Assembly (NCBI GenBank): GCA_950106755.1
Contig: OX467082.1
Location: 186,001-250,000, forward strand
Reading direction: 5' to 3'
DNA: 64,000 bases
Source: Climacium dendroides
Taxonomy: Eukaryota > Streptophyta > Bryopsida > Hypnales > Climaciaceae
In this document: positions 1 to 11,983 of the stretch, piece after piece
How positions within the stretch are numbered: the first letter of the stretch is position 1
Layout: every line of letters starts with the position of its first letter
Translations under genes and position numbers: made by a program
The notes under the pieces: model-generated
Told to the model about the DNA's origin: nothing
The model's input: the letters and a program-made list of their open reading frames with translations, nothing else
Databases searched by the model: none

Positions 1-3000
1 GGCCATTGAGTAGTACTATGCAATATGTAGTACTGAAAACTACTACAAAGGACTACTTGAGCCTATGGGAGTGAGAAATAGCAAAATAAGGGGTTGTGGA
101 ACTTTTTCATTTTTAGTAATAAAAAAAATTCAAAAACTTATTTAAAAAAATCCATTTTGCTAAACAAGATTGTGCTCACATTGCAACAAAAAGTTCTTTC
201 AATAAATCTTTTCCCTCTTCATGGCCTTTGCATAAAGGAAGGTCACTTTGACCCCATGTGCACAATAGAAATGCTGCTATTTTTGTAAAAACTCATCACA
301 AGTCTTTGAAATGATAGTATACCTATTACATATCCAATTTGTAGCTTCAAATTCGCATTTACAGGCTCAAAATAGGACTACAAACCTCCAAAATGGCCAA
401 GGTAGATACCCAATTGGAGGCAATTTTAAAATAGTAAAATAATTTTAAATTTGAAAAAAAAAAATTACACAACATCTAAAACTTTGGTATGTACTTTGCT
501 TTTAAGTTTCAAGTCAAATGACCAAAACACACAAAAGTTATAAGCAAAAACCCACTTTTGGAGGTCAAGGGGATAAAAAAAAGGACAAGTGTTTCTTGCA
601 ATCACCCAAATTTGAATTGATCAAAAATACAAAATTCTCTAAATTATTTTATGTTTTTTAAAAATAAAATTTCCTAAATATCTACAAAAAAAGAATTGCC
701 CATATATATCAATTTTGATTGTATACACAAACTCATTTGCTTAATGAATTTTTTTGGTTGCTCTCCCTGATAGCATTTCAAATGTTTAATGTGAATGGCT
801 AAACACTTTTCAAATGTGAATCTATGCTTTTCACAATAATTTCCTTTATACTTGATCTTGGTGAGTCTAAACAATGGTCCTTCATTTCATTGTGCATTTA
901 ATTTAAATGAGTTAATTATCCTATACACTCTACTTGATGATTGGACACTTTGCTATTTACAAATGGGATAGGTTGGCATGGCATGGGATGATTGAATAAT
1001 TTGTTATTCATGATCTAGAATGGGAGACAAGGAATTCAAGGGCTCTTCAAAAACATAGGTAAAATTAGATTGGCAAGGCTTGGGAAGTAAGAGTGCAAAT
1101 GTTCTTCAATTAGAATTTAGAGTTAGTATTCACCATTTAAGTTCATAAGACTTCAACAATTGATCCATTTCTAATAGATGCTTTAAATATGCTAATCTGC
1201 TCTTGCTTTTTTTGAAATAAATTAAAGCAAGCCAATTTGTTTTCATTAGCTTCTTGATTCCATCATCCTATTTTTGCTCTGAATTTCCTTGAGAAATTCA
1301 TCCAAATCAATTTCTTATCTACCAAAATCATTGCATTGATGTCAATAAGAAGAAATGTTTTGATCCATTAGTGGCGAACAATTAAGTAACATTGAATACA
1401 TGGGTGAATGATCATAGGTGGTTTATAGGGTGTTTATGACTTTAGTTTATAAACAGTTTTTTAATTTTAAGATAAACAATTTTAATAATTCACAACAATT
1501 ACAATTTTAATCAAGAAATTACAATTTTATTTGAATTTTATTTGTGAAACTAACACATACTTATAATAGATATGTGTCACTATTTGAGTTGGCCCCCAAG
1601 AGTTATTAATCAATGTAGTAATAATAAACTTGTCTACTTTAGTAAGCTCCAATTCCATGTTTTCTTCCTCTATCTACACTTGGCCACACAATGTTTAGGC
1701 ATCTAAAGGCAAGCTAAATGGTTGGCTTCCATATTAGATTCAGGGTTGATAGAAGAGCTACAAGACAAACCTAACATTTAGTAGCCTTCGAGAAGGCTAC
1801 TTTTGCCTCTCTCAAGTCTTCACTAATGAATTTCATCTTGATAGCTATTGTACTAAAGGATTGAGTGAAAGTAAATGCTTCTTTGCATTTTCTCTCTTTC
1901 ACAATTTTGTCCCAAAGAAATTTAGTTGATAAATGGTATAGAATATTCCACACCATTTCATCTGCTGGTTTGCTACTGAATGTTATGTAAAGCTTCTTCA
2001 TATTGGTGCTCGTAGAAGTGCCTTTAGAGTTAGGGCTAGATCCATAACTCTTGGCCAATTATTAACCATTTTTAGTGTCAAGTATTCTTGTTTTCCCATT
2101 CTATCCAATATTAGTGAGTCTTTTTGGCCTCTAGCGCTTGTCACAAGTGTATTGTTCAACTAGCCTGGAATCTCTTTGTACCTATAGGACGGGTGACAAC
2201 TTTAGTCATGCTTTCCAAATATTTTGTCTTATAGAAAAAATTTAAGTTTGAGTTTCAAAGAACATTTGTAAGGCATTTTTAATGGAAATCATGTATATGG
2301 TCAAGTTTGCCCCCAAAATTGAATATTTTATAAGTGAATTACAAATTTTAATAATTGAAATTCATCAAAATAACATGCAAAGAATTTAAATGTAAATCAA
2401 AATATCTCTACAATTCACTACAATCAAAGTATTATATTTTAATGTATCTCAAAAAATCTTCTTTCACTAGTAATCAATATTTTACAATCTGATCTAATTA
2501 CAAAAAAACTATTACTTTTAAGATTCAATCCTATATACAAATATTGGTGATTTTAATCATAGATCTAATTGTTTGAATAGAATCTAAAATTCAATTCTTT
2601 ATTTATTTAATGTATGCATCAATTTCAAAATATATTTCTCAATTGTATTTTAAAGGAGGAGGCCATTTCTTGAATTGAAAGAGTGTTGAAGGCATTTAGT
2701 GATTATATTTTAAATCCATTATGGTTGCTTAAAATTATGGTTTTCTAAAGTGATGAAATTATCCACATGAGTACTAAATTATTATCATATTTTTTTTTAT
2801 ACAAATCTACAATTGAATTATATTAACATTTGGAAGTAAATATAAGTTTATGTAAATTGTTTTGGTATTTTAGAAACTATAGCTTTGATATTTAAACTTA
2901 TAATTTTGGTTCAATATTCTAATATGATTAATAATACTTTTGCTAAAATTCAACAAATTAGAAATAAGTTAATGCTGGATTGAAAAAATTCTAAGGCATT

Positions 3001-3099
3001 CATTTGAAAAAGTGCTTGCTTAGGCTTGAGGTGCTTGGGCTTGGCATTTAACCTCTAAATGTTTGAGGCACCAAAATATGGTATTTGCAAAACTTTGGA
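1..3099. other. AT-rich DNA, no gene recognised
   Basis: Strongly AT-rich DNA with only short, low-complexity open frames. I see no conserved domain, splice-bounded coding exon or RNA gene. A phrase near 588-607 (tgtttcttgcaatcaccc) recurs almost exactly near 27405-27422, so part of this stretch is probably an old dispersed repeat. Confidence 0.5.
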
Positions 3100-3600
3100 G
3101 TTAAATAAAACCTAGCAAATTTTCTATTTTTAATAATTATATTTTTGGAAAGTTGTTTTTGAAGTCTAGATCTAGCTCCAAAAATCCAATCTTAAAAATA
3201 AATGATAATGATTTTTTCTATTTGAGATTTTGAGCAAGGGTACCTAGTGCAATCTTGACTATCCATAGTATTAAGAGCTCTTGGGAATGAGATTCAAATA
3301 CACTAGATCTTAGGGAAAAAACCATAAGCAAAAATCATTTAAAAAAATTGTAGAGTAGATTTTCAAAAGCCATAAATTGATTTGGATTATGCAAGTTAGC
3401 TCCCCTTTCACCTCATATCATTTTGGTCACCAACTTTTTAGATTTGATTTGGGAAAAAGGCTTCAACTCTTTTTTGCAATTTTAACACCTTCACACTTGA
3501 ACATTATAATCTTTCACTTCATAAATGATATTGTTGTGCTTTCTTTTCCTATTGGATCTCTAACATGTTTGGTTAGAGCAAATTTCAAGAAGCTCAAACA
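3100..3600 (+). repeat. Dispersed repeat family R3, copy 1
   Basis: About 430-500 bp here match 51640-52080 on the opposite strand. Shared landmarks, in order, are tctagctccaaaaatc, gcaagggtacc, aaaaaaattgtagagt, ggtcaccaactttttagatt and gtgctttcttttcctat. The match is interrupted by small indels, so both copies are old. I found no terminal repeats or coding capacity that would assign a class. Confidence 0.8.
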
Positions 3601-3654
3601 AAACAAGCCTTGGACATTGGAAGGTTAAGTTTGTGGAAAATTTTAGGTTTACAT

Positions 3655-3890
3655 CAACCCCATAGTTTGGCTAGGGTGAACTGACCCCCTCCCTTGGCCT
3701 TGCAAGCAAACCCTGTTTTCTGCACATAATTTTTTTTGCAAATTTTGAATTCATATTTGGGATTAAAGGCCCCAAACTAATAAAATGAAAGCTAGAATAT
3801 ACCTTGGAACAACCCGAAATAGGGTGGCTTTTTATTTACATGCACCCTTGATAAGGCCAAGCGAGGGGGTTAGTCCACCCCGATCCGTAG
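3655..3890. mobile_element. Foldback MITE-like element, family R2, copy 1
   Basis: The segment at 3669-3699 (core accccctcccttggcc) is the imperfect reverse complement of 3855-3881 (core ggccaagcgagggggt), so the element can fold into a long hairpin. The middle (gcaaattttgaattcatat...) matches the interior of the 56032-56262 element and, inverted, the 46015-46215 region. Three copies with terminal inverted repeats suggest a small non-autonomous DNA transposon. I could not fix a target-site duplication. Confidence 0.6.
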
Positions 3891-4079
3891 TTTCCGATCT
3901 TCTTCTGCCATGGCGACTTGTAAGGCAGTGCCTGCCATTAATACCATTCTGTCTGCTCACCGTGGTCATGTTATACAATCCTGTAGAGCTAGCTCTTTCG
4001 TGGAAGGGGTGGAGTCAGTACAAGAAAAGGGTGTCCCAAGTGACAAAATTTTGACACAATATTGTCAAAAATAACAACA

Positions 4080-5770
4080 AGCACTTTTCCGCACCCCATA
4101 GCTGTCAATTCTCCTGTCAATGTCTTGTCAAATACTCAATTTGGTGGATGAAAACAATCATGGACTTAATTTGTAGCTCCGTCGCTTATGGACCATCTTC
4201 CCAGTTTGAGCTCACTGGAAATTCTGCTGTCGATTTGCCTCACCTGCCATTGTTGGCATTCTTTTGCTTCTTCTTCTTTTTCCCTGTTCCCTTCCCACCT
4301 ACTTGCTTTCAAGTTTTCGAGCAAGCTTTAGAATTCGATGTCTCATTTTTTCCTGCTTTTTCTATCCATAGCTACTCTTAGAGTGCACGTTCACTCTCTT
4401 TTGCTGGTTTTGTGCGAAGGCTGCTTGGTTAATTAGGGTTTGGTTGAAGAACAAACAAATTTTTACGATTTTAGGGTTTAGGTCCTAAGGCCTTCATAAG
4501 CATCGCCATCTTGTCAACACTGCAAATCATGGCAAGTTCCATCAATTCCACGCTAGTTGCACAGCCTTGAGTGGGAAATGGCAAACATTTGTATCTGAAG
4601 TTTTGAATTTGGCATTGAAATTTAGGCAACGGCGCCAAAGTTCTGGAGATTGGGAGTTTGGGGTGCTCCAGAATTGTGCAGCTGCAACAAGTTTTAGGGT
4701 TTTCCAGCCGCATTCCAACCGGCTTTGCTTATATCCTAAAATGGCAGTAGTATCACCCGGTGAGTTCTCTCTTTAGCATGTTTGCTTCTCACAAATTGCA
4801 TTTTGGGTTCGATGTGTTCGTTGCCTTGTTTCATGCCTCGCGAAGCTTTACAAATTAAATGAATGTCTTGACTGAGATATGCTCTCCCGTTTCAGCGCTG
4901 TTGAGAGCTCGTCAAGCTTTGGCAATTGGGCTCTCATGGCATGGTGTGAAGTCGATCGATGGACAGCATTCTAATGTTTGAAAAGTTTACATATGTTGTT
5001 CGCAATGGTTGCAGAATTCAAAATGCTAAGAATGCTAAGGCATGCCTGAACTCACTGATTGAAATGGTTTGAATGTTGAAACACTTTGATTGTTTGGAAT
5101 TTTGTTTGGAGTGTCTTGGATGATTTGGATTTTGAGGGGATGGATATGCATGTGGCAGGTGAACGACTGCTCACATGTAATAGCCTGCAGAACTGCTGTG
5201 TTTGTATTATGATTTGTCCATGTCTAGTTTCTGCCACCGACACCACCGTAAGTTCATGTGATTTCCGTTCTGTCACTCACAGTGTCATATATTTTCTTTG
5301 ACTCAGTGATATATTATTGGAGATGGATAAGAGGTTTAACAAAACTCCAATGGAAATTACAGCAAGATCATACATGGGCCCTCATTGCATGTCAATGTTT
5401 TGGTATTTGTTCAAGCATGGTGAACATTTCAGATTATCATTTACTGCCATGCAAGTCAGTATGGAGGATGCTAACTCTTGAGGAAGGCTTCCATTTGGAT
5501 CGACTGAGAGTAATTATCTGGAGGGATGAGATTAAGGTTGTTACTGGCACTCCAAATAGGATTGGTATCCTCTACAACCGAAGAGCCGCACGACGAATCA
5601 CACATTCACAACACACCACAGCAGCTGCCAAGTCACAGTGATCATGCTTCGAAGCCCCTAGACGTACGTCAATCTCTAACTTACTGTTGGAATTTTTCTT
5701 CTTCTTTGACAGTGAATAACTGAGTTTTTTATATTCATCCATGTAGCCTAAACTCATCTATGCAAGGTAA
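4080..5770 (+). other. Gene-like tract with possible decayed transit-peptide exon
   Basis: This tract is clearly more GC-rich than its flanks and carries 5'-leader-like text (repeated agggttt). An ATG at 4529 opens a 13-codon Ser/Ala/Thr-rich peptide that stops at 4568. An overlapping frame then stays open to 4759 and ends at a good donor (cccg/gtgagt at 4760). Together they resemble the first exon of a nuclear gene for a plastid protein, broken by one frameshift. A second open stretch lies at 5258-5641. I recognise no product. A transcribed non-coding gene, a captured gene fragment or a pseudogene are all possible. Confidence 0.3.
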
Positions 5771-7863
5771 TAAAATCTGTTATTTTTTTAACAAGTATGC
5801 CGGGAATCACAACCCTTCTTTTACGTATGTTCAGGACCTGCTTTGTTTCCATATCATTGTGTTCATCAACTGAACTGGGTAGGTAAACCAGTTCTGGAAC
5901 TTATCTCCGAGCCATCCATGTGTCCGGACGTGATTCCAACTGAATCATATCATTTTGTGAAGCTCTAGGGGTAAAACCCCAATCCTTATCCCGAAATTCA
6001 TGACGGAGTATTTTTTGGCTGAAGGTGGGTTTTGGGCTAGTGCAGATGCTCTTCCCCTTCGGAGATGATCCAGCACAGTCCTGGTATCATGCATGCAAAT
6101 CGCAATATGCACGGTGTCAATCGGTGGCTTGTGAAGGGATGCCAATCGGCAGCTTGTGAAGGAATGCCCGATTTGGACAGCGCGCCGAAATCATCCGCCA
6201 AAGCCCCTGCTACGGCTTCCCTCCCGAACCTTGCTACAGCTTCCCTCCTGCCTGACTGACACGCTGGGGGCGAGATCCTATTTTCGAGGATGGAGTCCCT
6301 TGTTGTCCTCAGTGTAAGGTTGCTGACCTCCACTCCCTCTTTGTCCTCCTTATGCCGCTGTTGTTGCCGTGACTTTGAATGCGACACAAGAGAATGGGTT
6401 TGCTCACAGTCTTCTCTCGCTAGCTCTTGCTTACTTCCTTTGCAATGCTCGAGTTTGGATCTCCGTGCTTGTGTTTTCCAACTTGGGGTGTTGTCGACAG
6501 GGTTCGGGAGTCTAGTTTGTGGCTAGTTTGGGGAGCTATCTCAGTGGTGGTGTTTCGTGTTTGTTTGGTGTGTTCGGTAGCCTGTCAGTGATCACGTGGC
6601 TTGAATCTGCGTTTGCGTTCTAGTTTGGGTGGGGTGGTTTTGGTGGTTTCTATTTGATTCCAGGGGTGCTGGAGTTTGGTTTGTTGATTGAGGATTTGTT
6701 GCTTTGCTAATCGAGGATCTGTTGCTGGCGGTCGTTTGAGTGTTGGATACGACTTGGGAACGAGTGGGTTGAAAGTTAAGTTAGGGTGTGTTCTGAAACA
6801 CGATGGGAAGGGCTTGCGTGGCTTTACCTGGCGGAAGGGATCTGGAGAAAACGTAAATTGGAGCTTGACATGTAGGAACTTGTTGATGAATTCACTTGCT
6901 GCTGAAAGGCTAAGAGAGCATTAGGAGATTTCTCTTGTGTTTCTCTTGCATTCGGAGCGGAAGTCAACAGGAGTACTTTCGACGATTGTGGTATGTGCAT
7001 TTTATTCTCTTCAATTCTCTTACGCATTTATCAAGTTTTTTTGTAAGCTTTTGCGTACAACATTTTTGAAAGGAGCTTCTGTCTTCTTCTTGGGTCCATC
7101 TCGTCTACAGGAAGAATCAGGATATAGCTAAGATGTGCCAATCCTCTCGCATCTTTTTTCTCTGTTTACACACGTCTGTTATATCTTTGCTTCTTTGCAT
7201 CTTGAGGTCAAAAATTTGGAAGAAGGCAGCCCTTGGACATCAATCTTGGCCGTAGCTCCCTGTCAGTAGCAAGCACAAGTAGCATGTTGTTGCACCCTCC
7301 CCACATGTTGTCAGATGAATAGTATGGTGGATTCTCTCTTAGAGCAACTGGAGAATAGGTCAGTCCCAGGGTCCTCAATTGATTCGACAAGGTGTAAGAA
7401 AAGTTTGATATACCTAATCTGCTAGTCAGTGTGCCACGACAACCAAATACAGGTACGAATGAGTCAAGGGCTGATCGGCTTCTAGGGCTGTTGTAGGTTC
7501 TCTCTTAACAATGACACTAGCTGCTAGAATGTTTTGAATGTTTGAGTTTCTCAATTTTTGTTTTTGGACAGATGGCGAATTTTTTGTCAAAGTCATGTGG
7601 AGTAAACTGAATTCCTAATTCGGGACAGTTTCAGGGATATGTTTTTAATCTATGGATGATGGTTTTGTTTGTGCAGAGAGATGGAGGCTTACCTCGGCAT
7701 TGAAGTTGACATAACCAAGTATGTCTTGTCCCAAACATCTTTGAATCTCTTCCATTGCATTGAATATGAACGAAATACTCTTTTATGTGCATGTGTTGTT
7801 AGAATATGAACTGAAGACTACCTTTTGTGCACAGATTTCAGCGAGTCCTCCTTTTGTGCTTAG
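5771..7863. other. GC-richer tract, no product recognised
   Basis: This continues the gene-like composition of the preceding stretch. It holds a 25-bp tandem duplication at 6118-6142 and 6143-6167 (core cttgtgaagg). An intron-end-like signal, tttgtgcag, ends at about 7675, just before ATGGAGGCT at 7681. The open frames are short and resemble no family I know. The tract could be the leader and introns of an unrecognised gene. Confidence 0.3.
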
Positions 7864-8345
7864 ATTTTGCCATTACCTTAATTTCTCAAACATGTCGAAT
7901 ATGGATTTAAGATTTTTTGTGATGTAGAGTTTAGAACAGATAGAATGTACCTTGCAAAATCTTATGTTGTCTACTTAATGCTTTTAGAGTACTAATTTAA
8001 TTGGGAGTTTGTCTCATCATTTGCCATTACTTCACATTCCCCAAGATGTTTAATATGGGTTAAGGATTTCTTGTGATATAAAATTGAGTTTACATAGAGT
8101 GTACCATTTATGGTCCTATGTTGTCTACTTCATGTTTTTACAATAGTAATTCAATTGGAAGTTTGTCCAGTCATTGGAAGTAGGGACATTGATTTTGCCA
8201 TCATCATAATCTCTCAAAGATGTTGAATATGGGTTTAGGATTTTTTTGGTGATGTAGAATTGAGATCAAATAGAGTGTATTGTGCATGGTCCCATGTTGT
8301 CTACTCTTTATTTTTTGAATAGTGACTTAATTGCATTTTTATAAT
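7864..8345. repeat. Decayed tandem repeat, about three copies
   Basis: Three consecutive, diverged copies of a roughly 155-175 bp unit. The landmark gttgtctact falls at 7966, 8120 and 8296. Each unit also carries a 'gaatatgg..ta.gattt' block, a 'tgatgtag' or 'tgatata' block and an 'aattgg.agtttgt' block. Indels make the spacing uneven. No coding capacity. Confidence 0.8.
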
Positions 8346-11300
8346 TACAATGAACAAGTTCTATGAGAGTTGGTGACTTGAGAGTTTTGGCTTTGTTTTT
8401 TTCAACTTTCGCTTCTCTTGTGGTTTGTATTAGCATTGATTGTTTTTCTGATTATATTATGTGTGCGAACAATCGATCTAAGATTATGGTGTGAAGGCAA
8501 TACCACAATAGGATGGAATAGTTTCCAAGAGGTTGTTGTCATGCTTGAAATTGGAATTTGGAAAGTGTCCATGGACCAAAACGGACACATGGCATTGGTT
8601 GTTTCTGCAGGGAAGTTGTTAAAAAAAAGGGATGGTAGCTTAATTCTGTTCTGAAGCAATTCTTGCACAAGAATGATCATCAAAGAGATTGGGAAAGAAG
8701 TGGACTATTATCTACCTCCTCCACTCCTAAATTTATTATATAAGAAGCAAAATGGACATGTTGAAGCTTGTACTACAAGTGGAATGGAATGATAAGGTAA
8801 AAATAAATGCACATGGCTTGTGTAATTTCATCAAGTCCTGAGTCTAGATAATCTGAGTGCTAGTCTTGTTGCTATGCTTGTTCTAAAATGTGTTTGTGAA
8901 ATGTTGTGGGTGTTTCTACAACTTTAACATGGAGTGTGAACGTTTGCAAATAGGAATACATTGTTCACACGAAGGGCAAGCTTTGTAGGGGTGATCATCA
9001 AGATTTCTTATGCTAGGTATTTGCCATTGGTTTTGTTTTACTTTAGCCAAGTTGTGATTCATAGGCTTCTGGTGCAGATATGGGAACATAAGTTGGTGCA
9101 GTTGGTGCAGTTGGGACGCAATTTAGGAAGGTAGCAGCCATGAATCTCTAAAAGCCAAGCCAATTTCGCAACCTGTAGCTGGTCCTCTTGTGCATAATCT
9201 AAATGTGCCTCATTTGGTTAAGGAGGAACCTAACAAGACCGAAGCGAAGTGATGCTAAGCTCAAACGGGTACAGCTTTTATGCTATTGTCATTTATTCTT
9301 TAGTTTCATGAACAATGGCATAATTCCTCCTCTTTTCAATTGCCATCTTTTCAAAATGTCCTTATCTAGTTGTCATCATTTTCAAAGAAAGTTTCTAATG
9401 CTATATAACTCAAATTGCGCAAGTTTGTCTTGCATGCAACTTGGCATTACTATTAATACGAACTTGCTCTATTGAGGGCAACTGCTTGGGGTTCGAAATC
9501 CCTCATAAATTATGTTTTGTTGTGGAGATTCACTGCTTTGAGAGAATTTCTTTGAGTACACATTTTAGTTTTGGCTAATTTGGATATACTTTATTTGTCA
9601 AGTGAAGCCATCCACCAGTTCTCGAAAGCTAGTGATGGTCCAATACGTTCCTTCAGGTCCTAGTGAGGAATCCATGCAGTGAAGCTTTGGTCATCACCTT
9701 TCCTTGATGATGGAAATTGGAACACCAAGTTCTTACATGGTATTTATACCCGTTGTTGACGTAGACTTGGGGTTGCAGATGTTGAACTCTTGTGTTTTTT
9801 CTCATGGTTTGTAATGGCACTGGTGGATTGTATTGAAATAGGTGTGGAGAACTAGGACACTTTGGTTTGGGAAGTTTGCCAATCTCTTATTGGTTTACTT
9901 AGGTTGTACATGGTTTTGGGGATCTCACACTAGTGATAGCAACTTTTGTTTCTTAGATGATAGAGGAAAGCCTTGTTTGAAATTAGTTGTTCTCAGCTTA
10001 TGTGTGCTAAGTAATGTTTAGGGTGCATAATCCTTTTGTTTTGGTAGGTAGATTTGTTTTTATAATGTGTTTTAGTGCTCTACATTTGGGGTAAGTGTTT
10101 GAAAGTTGAAGCAATATGTGAAACAAGGGAGTAGTTGTTGCCCTTCTTTTGAGTGTGATCCAACTCATTGCATTGGAAAAGGGATTGAACCGATTGCATT
10201 GGATAGGAGGTTGTCATTACATTACAATGCCAAGTAGAGTATCATCATGTGGAGTTTATTAGCCTCTAGAGTTTGGTTTGAGCTTCTTTTATCCTATTTT
10301 TTCAACGGAGCTCTAAACATGATTGGAAGAGGATAAAATGGATAGGTGACAAATAACAAGGTTCATTTTAGATTTTCACTTCATGAGGCAATTGGGGGAG
10401 ATAAGTACCTTGCATTGATGGATCCTAGTCATGTATTGCCTCTAGGTCTTGAAGTGAATTTAACAAGGGAGGAATGTGGATGATTTTTTAACTCTGCAAG
10501 ATTCTAAGAAGGCTGATTGATCCCATTGGCCTCTCATTGACCCTTGCTCAAGCTTACCTAGATCTAGAATATTGAGAAGTGGTCATTGTTCCTAGGCATT
10601 TCTTTGGGTTGTTCATCTATATTCACTTTGGTGATGAATTTGGAATCTAGGATTGATATTCAAATTTAGATATGAACTTAGTACATTTCTAATTCAAATG
10701 TAGACATGAACTTAGTATTTGTTAATAACAACATTGAACTTCATAAAAATAAATGCACATTTGGAGATTAGGTTGAACAAACATCATGAAGATGATCTAT
10801 GAACATGAATTTTTGATGTAAGTATTCAATTGGGATGTTATATTGCAGTTTTGGCTTCTCCAATAGTTAGAAAAATGGCATATGGATGGTGACTTTCAAG
10901 GTTGACTTGTGCTATCACTCAAAGGTAGTGGTGGATTGTCACGTGTGAATCATTTGATTTTGCACTGTATGTTACTCTTTACATTTATCATTCTCTTTAA
11001 GAATATGATCTAATATTTGAATTATTTAGATGTTGAATTGGCATGTAATGATGTATTGAGCATTTTCAATTTGGGAGTGCAAGTGAATTACTTACATTGG
11101 AGGCTAATGATGAGTACTGCAACTTTCCAAACATTTACTAGAAATTTCTCAATGCTTTTCTCAATGCTATTATATAGATATTTGTTTTTTTACTAATGGT
11201 TTTCAATTGATATTTGACTTCTAATTGGATACCTTCATGTTTTGGAGCAGGTTGTTTTGAATGATATTTTGACTCTTCAATTTTCATCTAAAACATGCAA

Positions 11301-11400
11301 GTGATAGATTTATATGCAAGTTTTAAACAATCATCAACACTTTGTTGAATGTATTGTTGAAGATCCAACATTTGCGAAAGGAGTTTTTAACATTTATTAT
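8346..11400. other. No gene recognised
   Basis: Composition falls back to AT-rich after about 9.6 kb. A short hydrophobic open frame at 8418-8654 and one at 9203-9475 have no recognisable domain. Nothing else can be supported. Confidence 0.4.
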
Positions 11401-11792
11401 CTTAAATTGTATTTTGTGAGATCTATTTTAGCTACCAAGAAAACTAAAACAGAGAAATTATTATACTGAAGTATGGTAATAAGTACTATACAAGATGGAG
11501 GTTGATGTGTTCACATCTATTACTATCAAGGTGAGTTTTGACATTTTCAATCCATAATTAATTATTGTTTAATCATTGTTAAATTGTTTTTAATTTGGGT
11601 TTTTATTACAATTTTTATTTTCTAAATAATTTTTTTTTTGCTGCAGGTATGGAATATTAAGTTTCAAAATCCAATACATTCGACGGAGTGTTGATGATTA
11701 TTTAAAATTAGCATTTTAAGACAACCCAATTCCGCATTTTAAGACAGCCCATTTTAACTCTTTACTTTCAAATTTATCTTCAATTTTTCATT
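11401..11792 (+). other. Exon-like segments upstream of the tandem array
   Basis: A strong donor (tatcaag/gtgagt, intron from 11531) is followed 116 bp later by a pyrimidine-rich acceptor (ttttttttgctgcag, ending 11646). From there an exon-like segment runs to another donor (cattgtaagt, intron from 11793). The sequence before 11530 reads partly open (11460-11530). These signals face the same way as the Tet-like ORF at 15446 and line up with the splice signals repeated in the array, so they may be upstream exons of the same transcript. No transcript evidence is available. Confidence 0.35.
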
Positions 11793-11837
11793 GTAAGTTT
11801 TTCTATCCTAAAATTCTTATTTTTAATATTTTAAAGT

Positions 11838-11983
11838 ATATTTTTGAAGTTAATTTTTATTATCAAAAGTTTTTAATTCATGAGAATTCTTTTATGCGCG
11901 TAGTGCCATTTAGGCGACCACGCTGTAGAAGGGATTTTCATGAATTAAAAACTTTTGATAATAAAAATTAACTTCAAAAATAT
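11838..11983. repeat. Perfect 46-bp inverted repeat around the first array hairpin
   Basis: Positions 11838-11883 are the exact reverse complement of 11938-11983, with a 54-bp loop. The loop contains the gcgcgtagtgcc...gcgaccacgc motif found in the array units. Later units keep the right arm but not the left one, so the full hairpin exists only at the 5' border of the array. Confidence 0.9.

Noticed and set aside
9480..9510. A T-loop-like ggttcgaaatccc, possible tRNA
   Set aside because: No matching acceptor stem, anticodon arm or D arm within about 80 bp on either strand.
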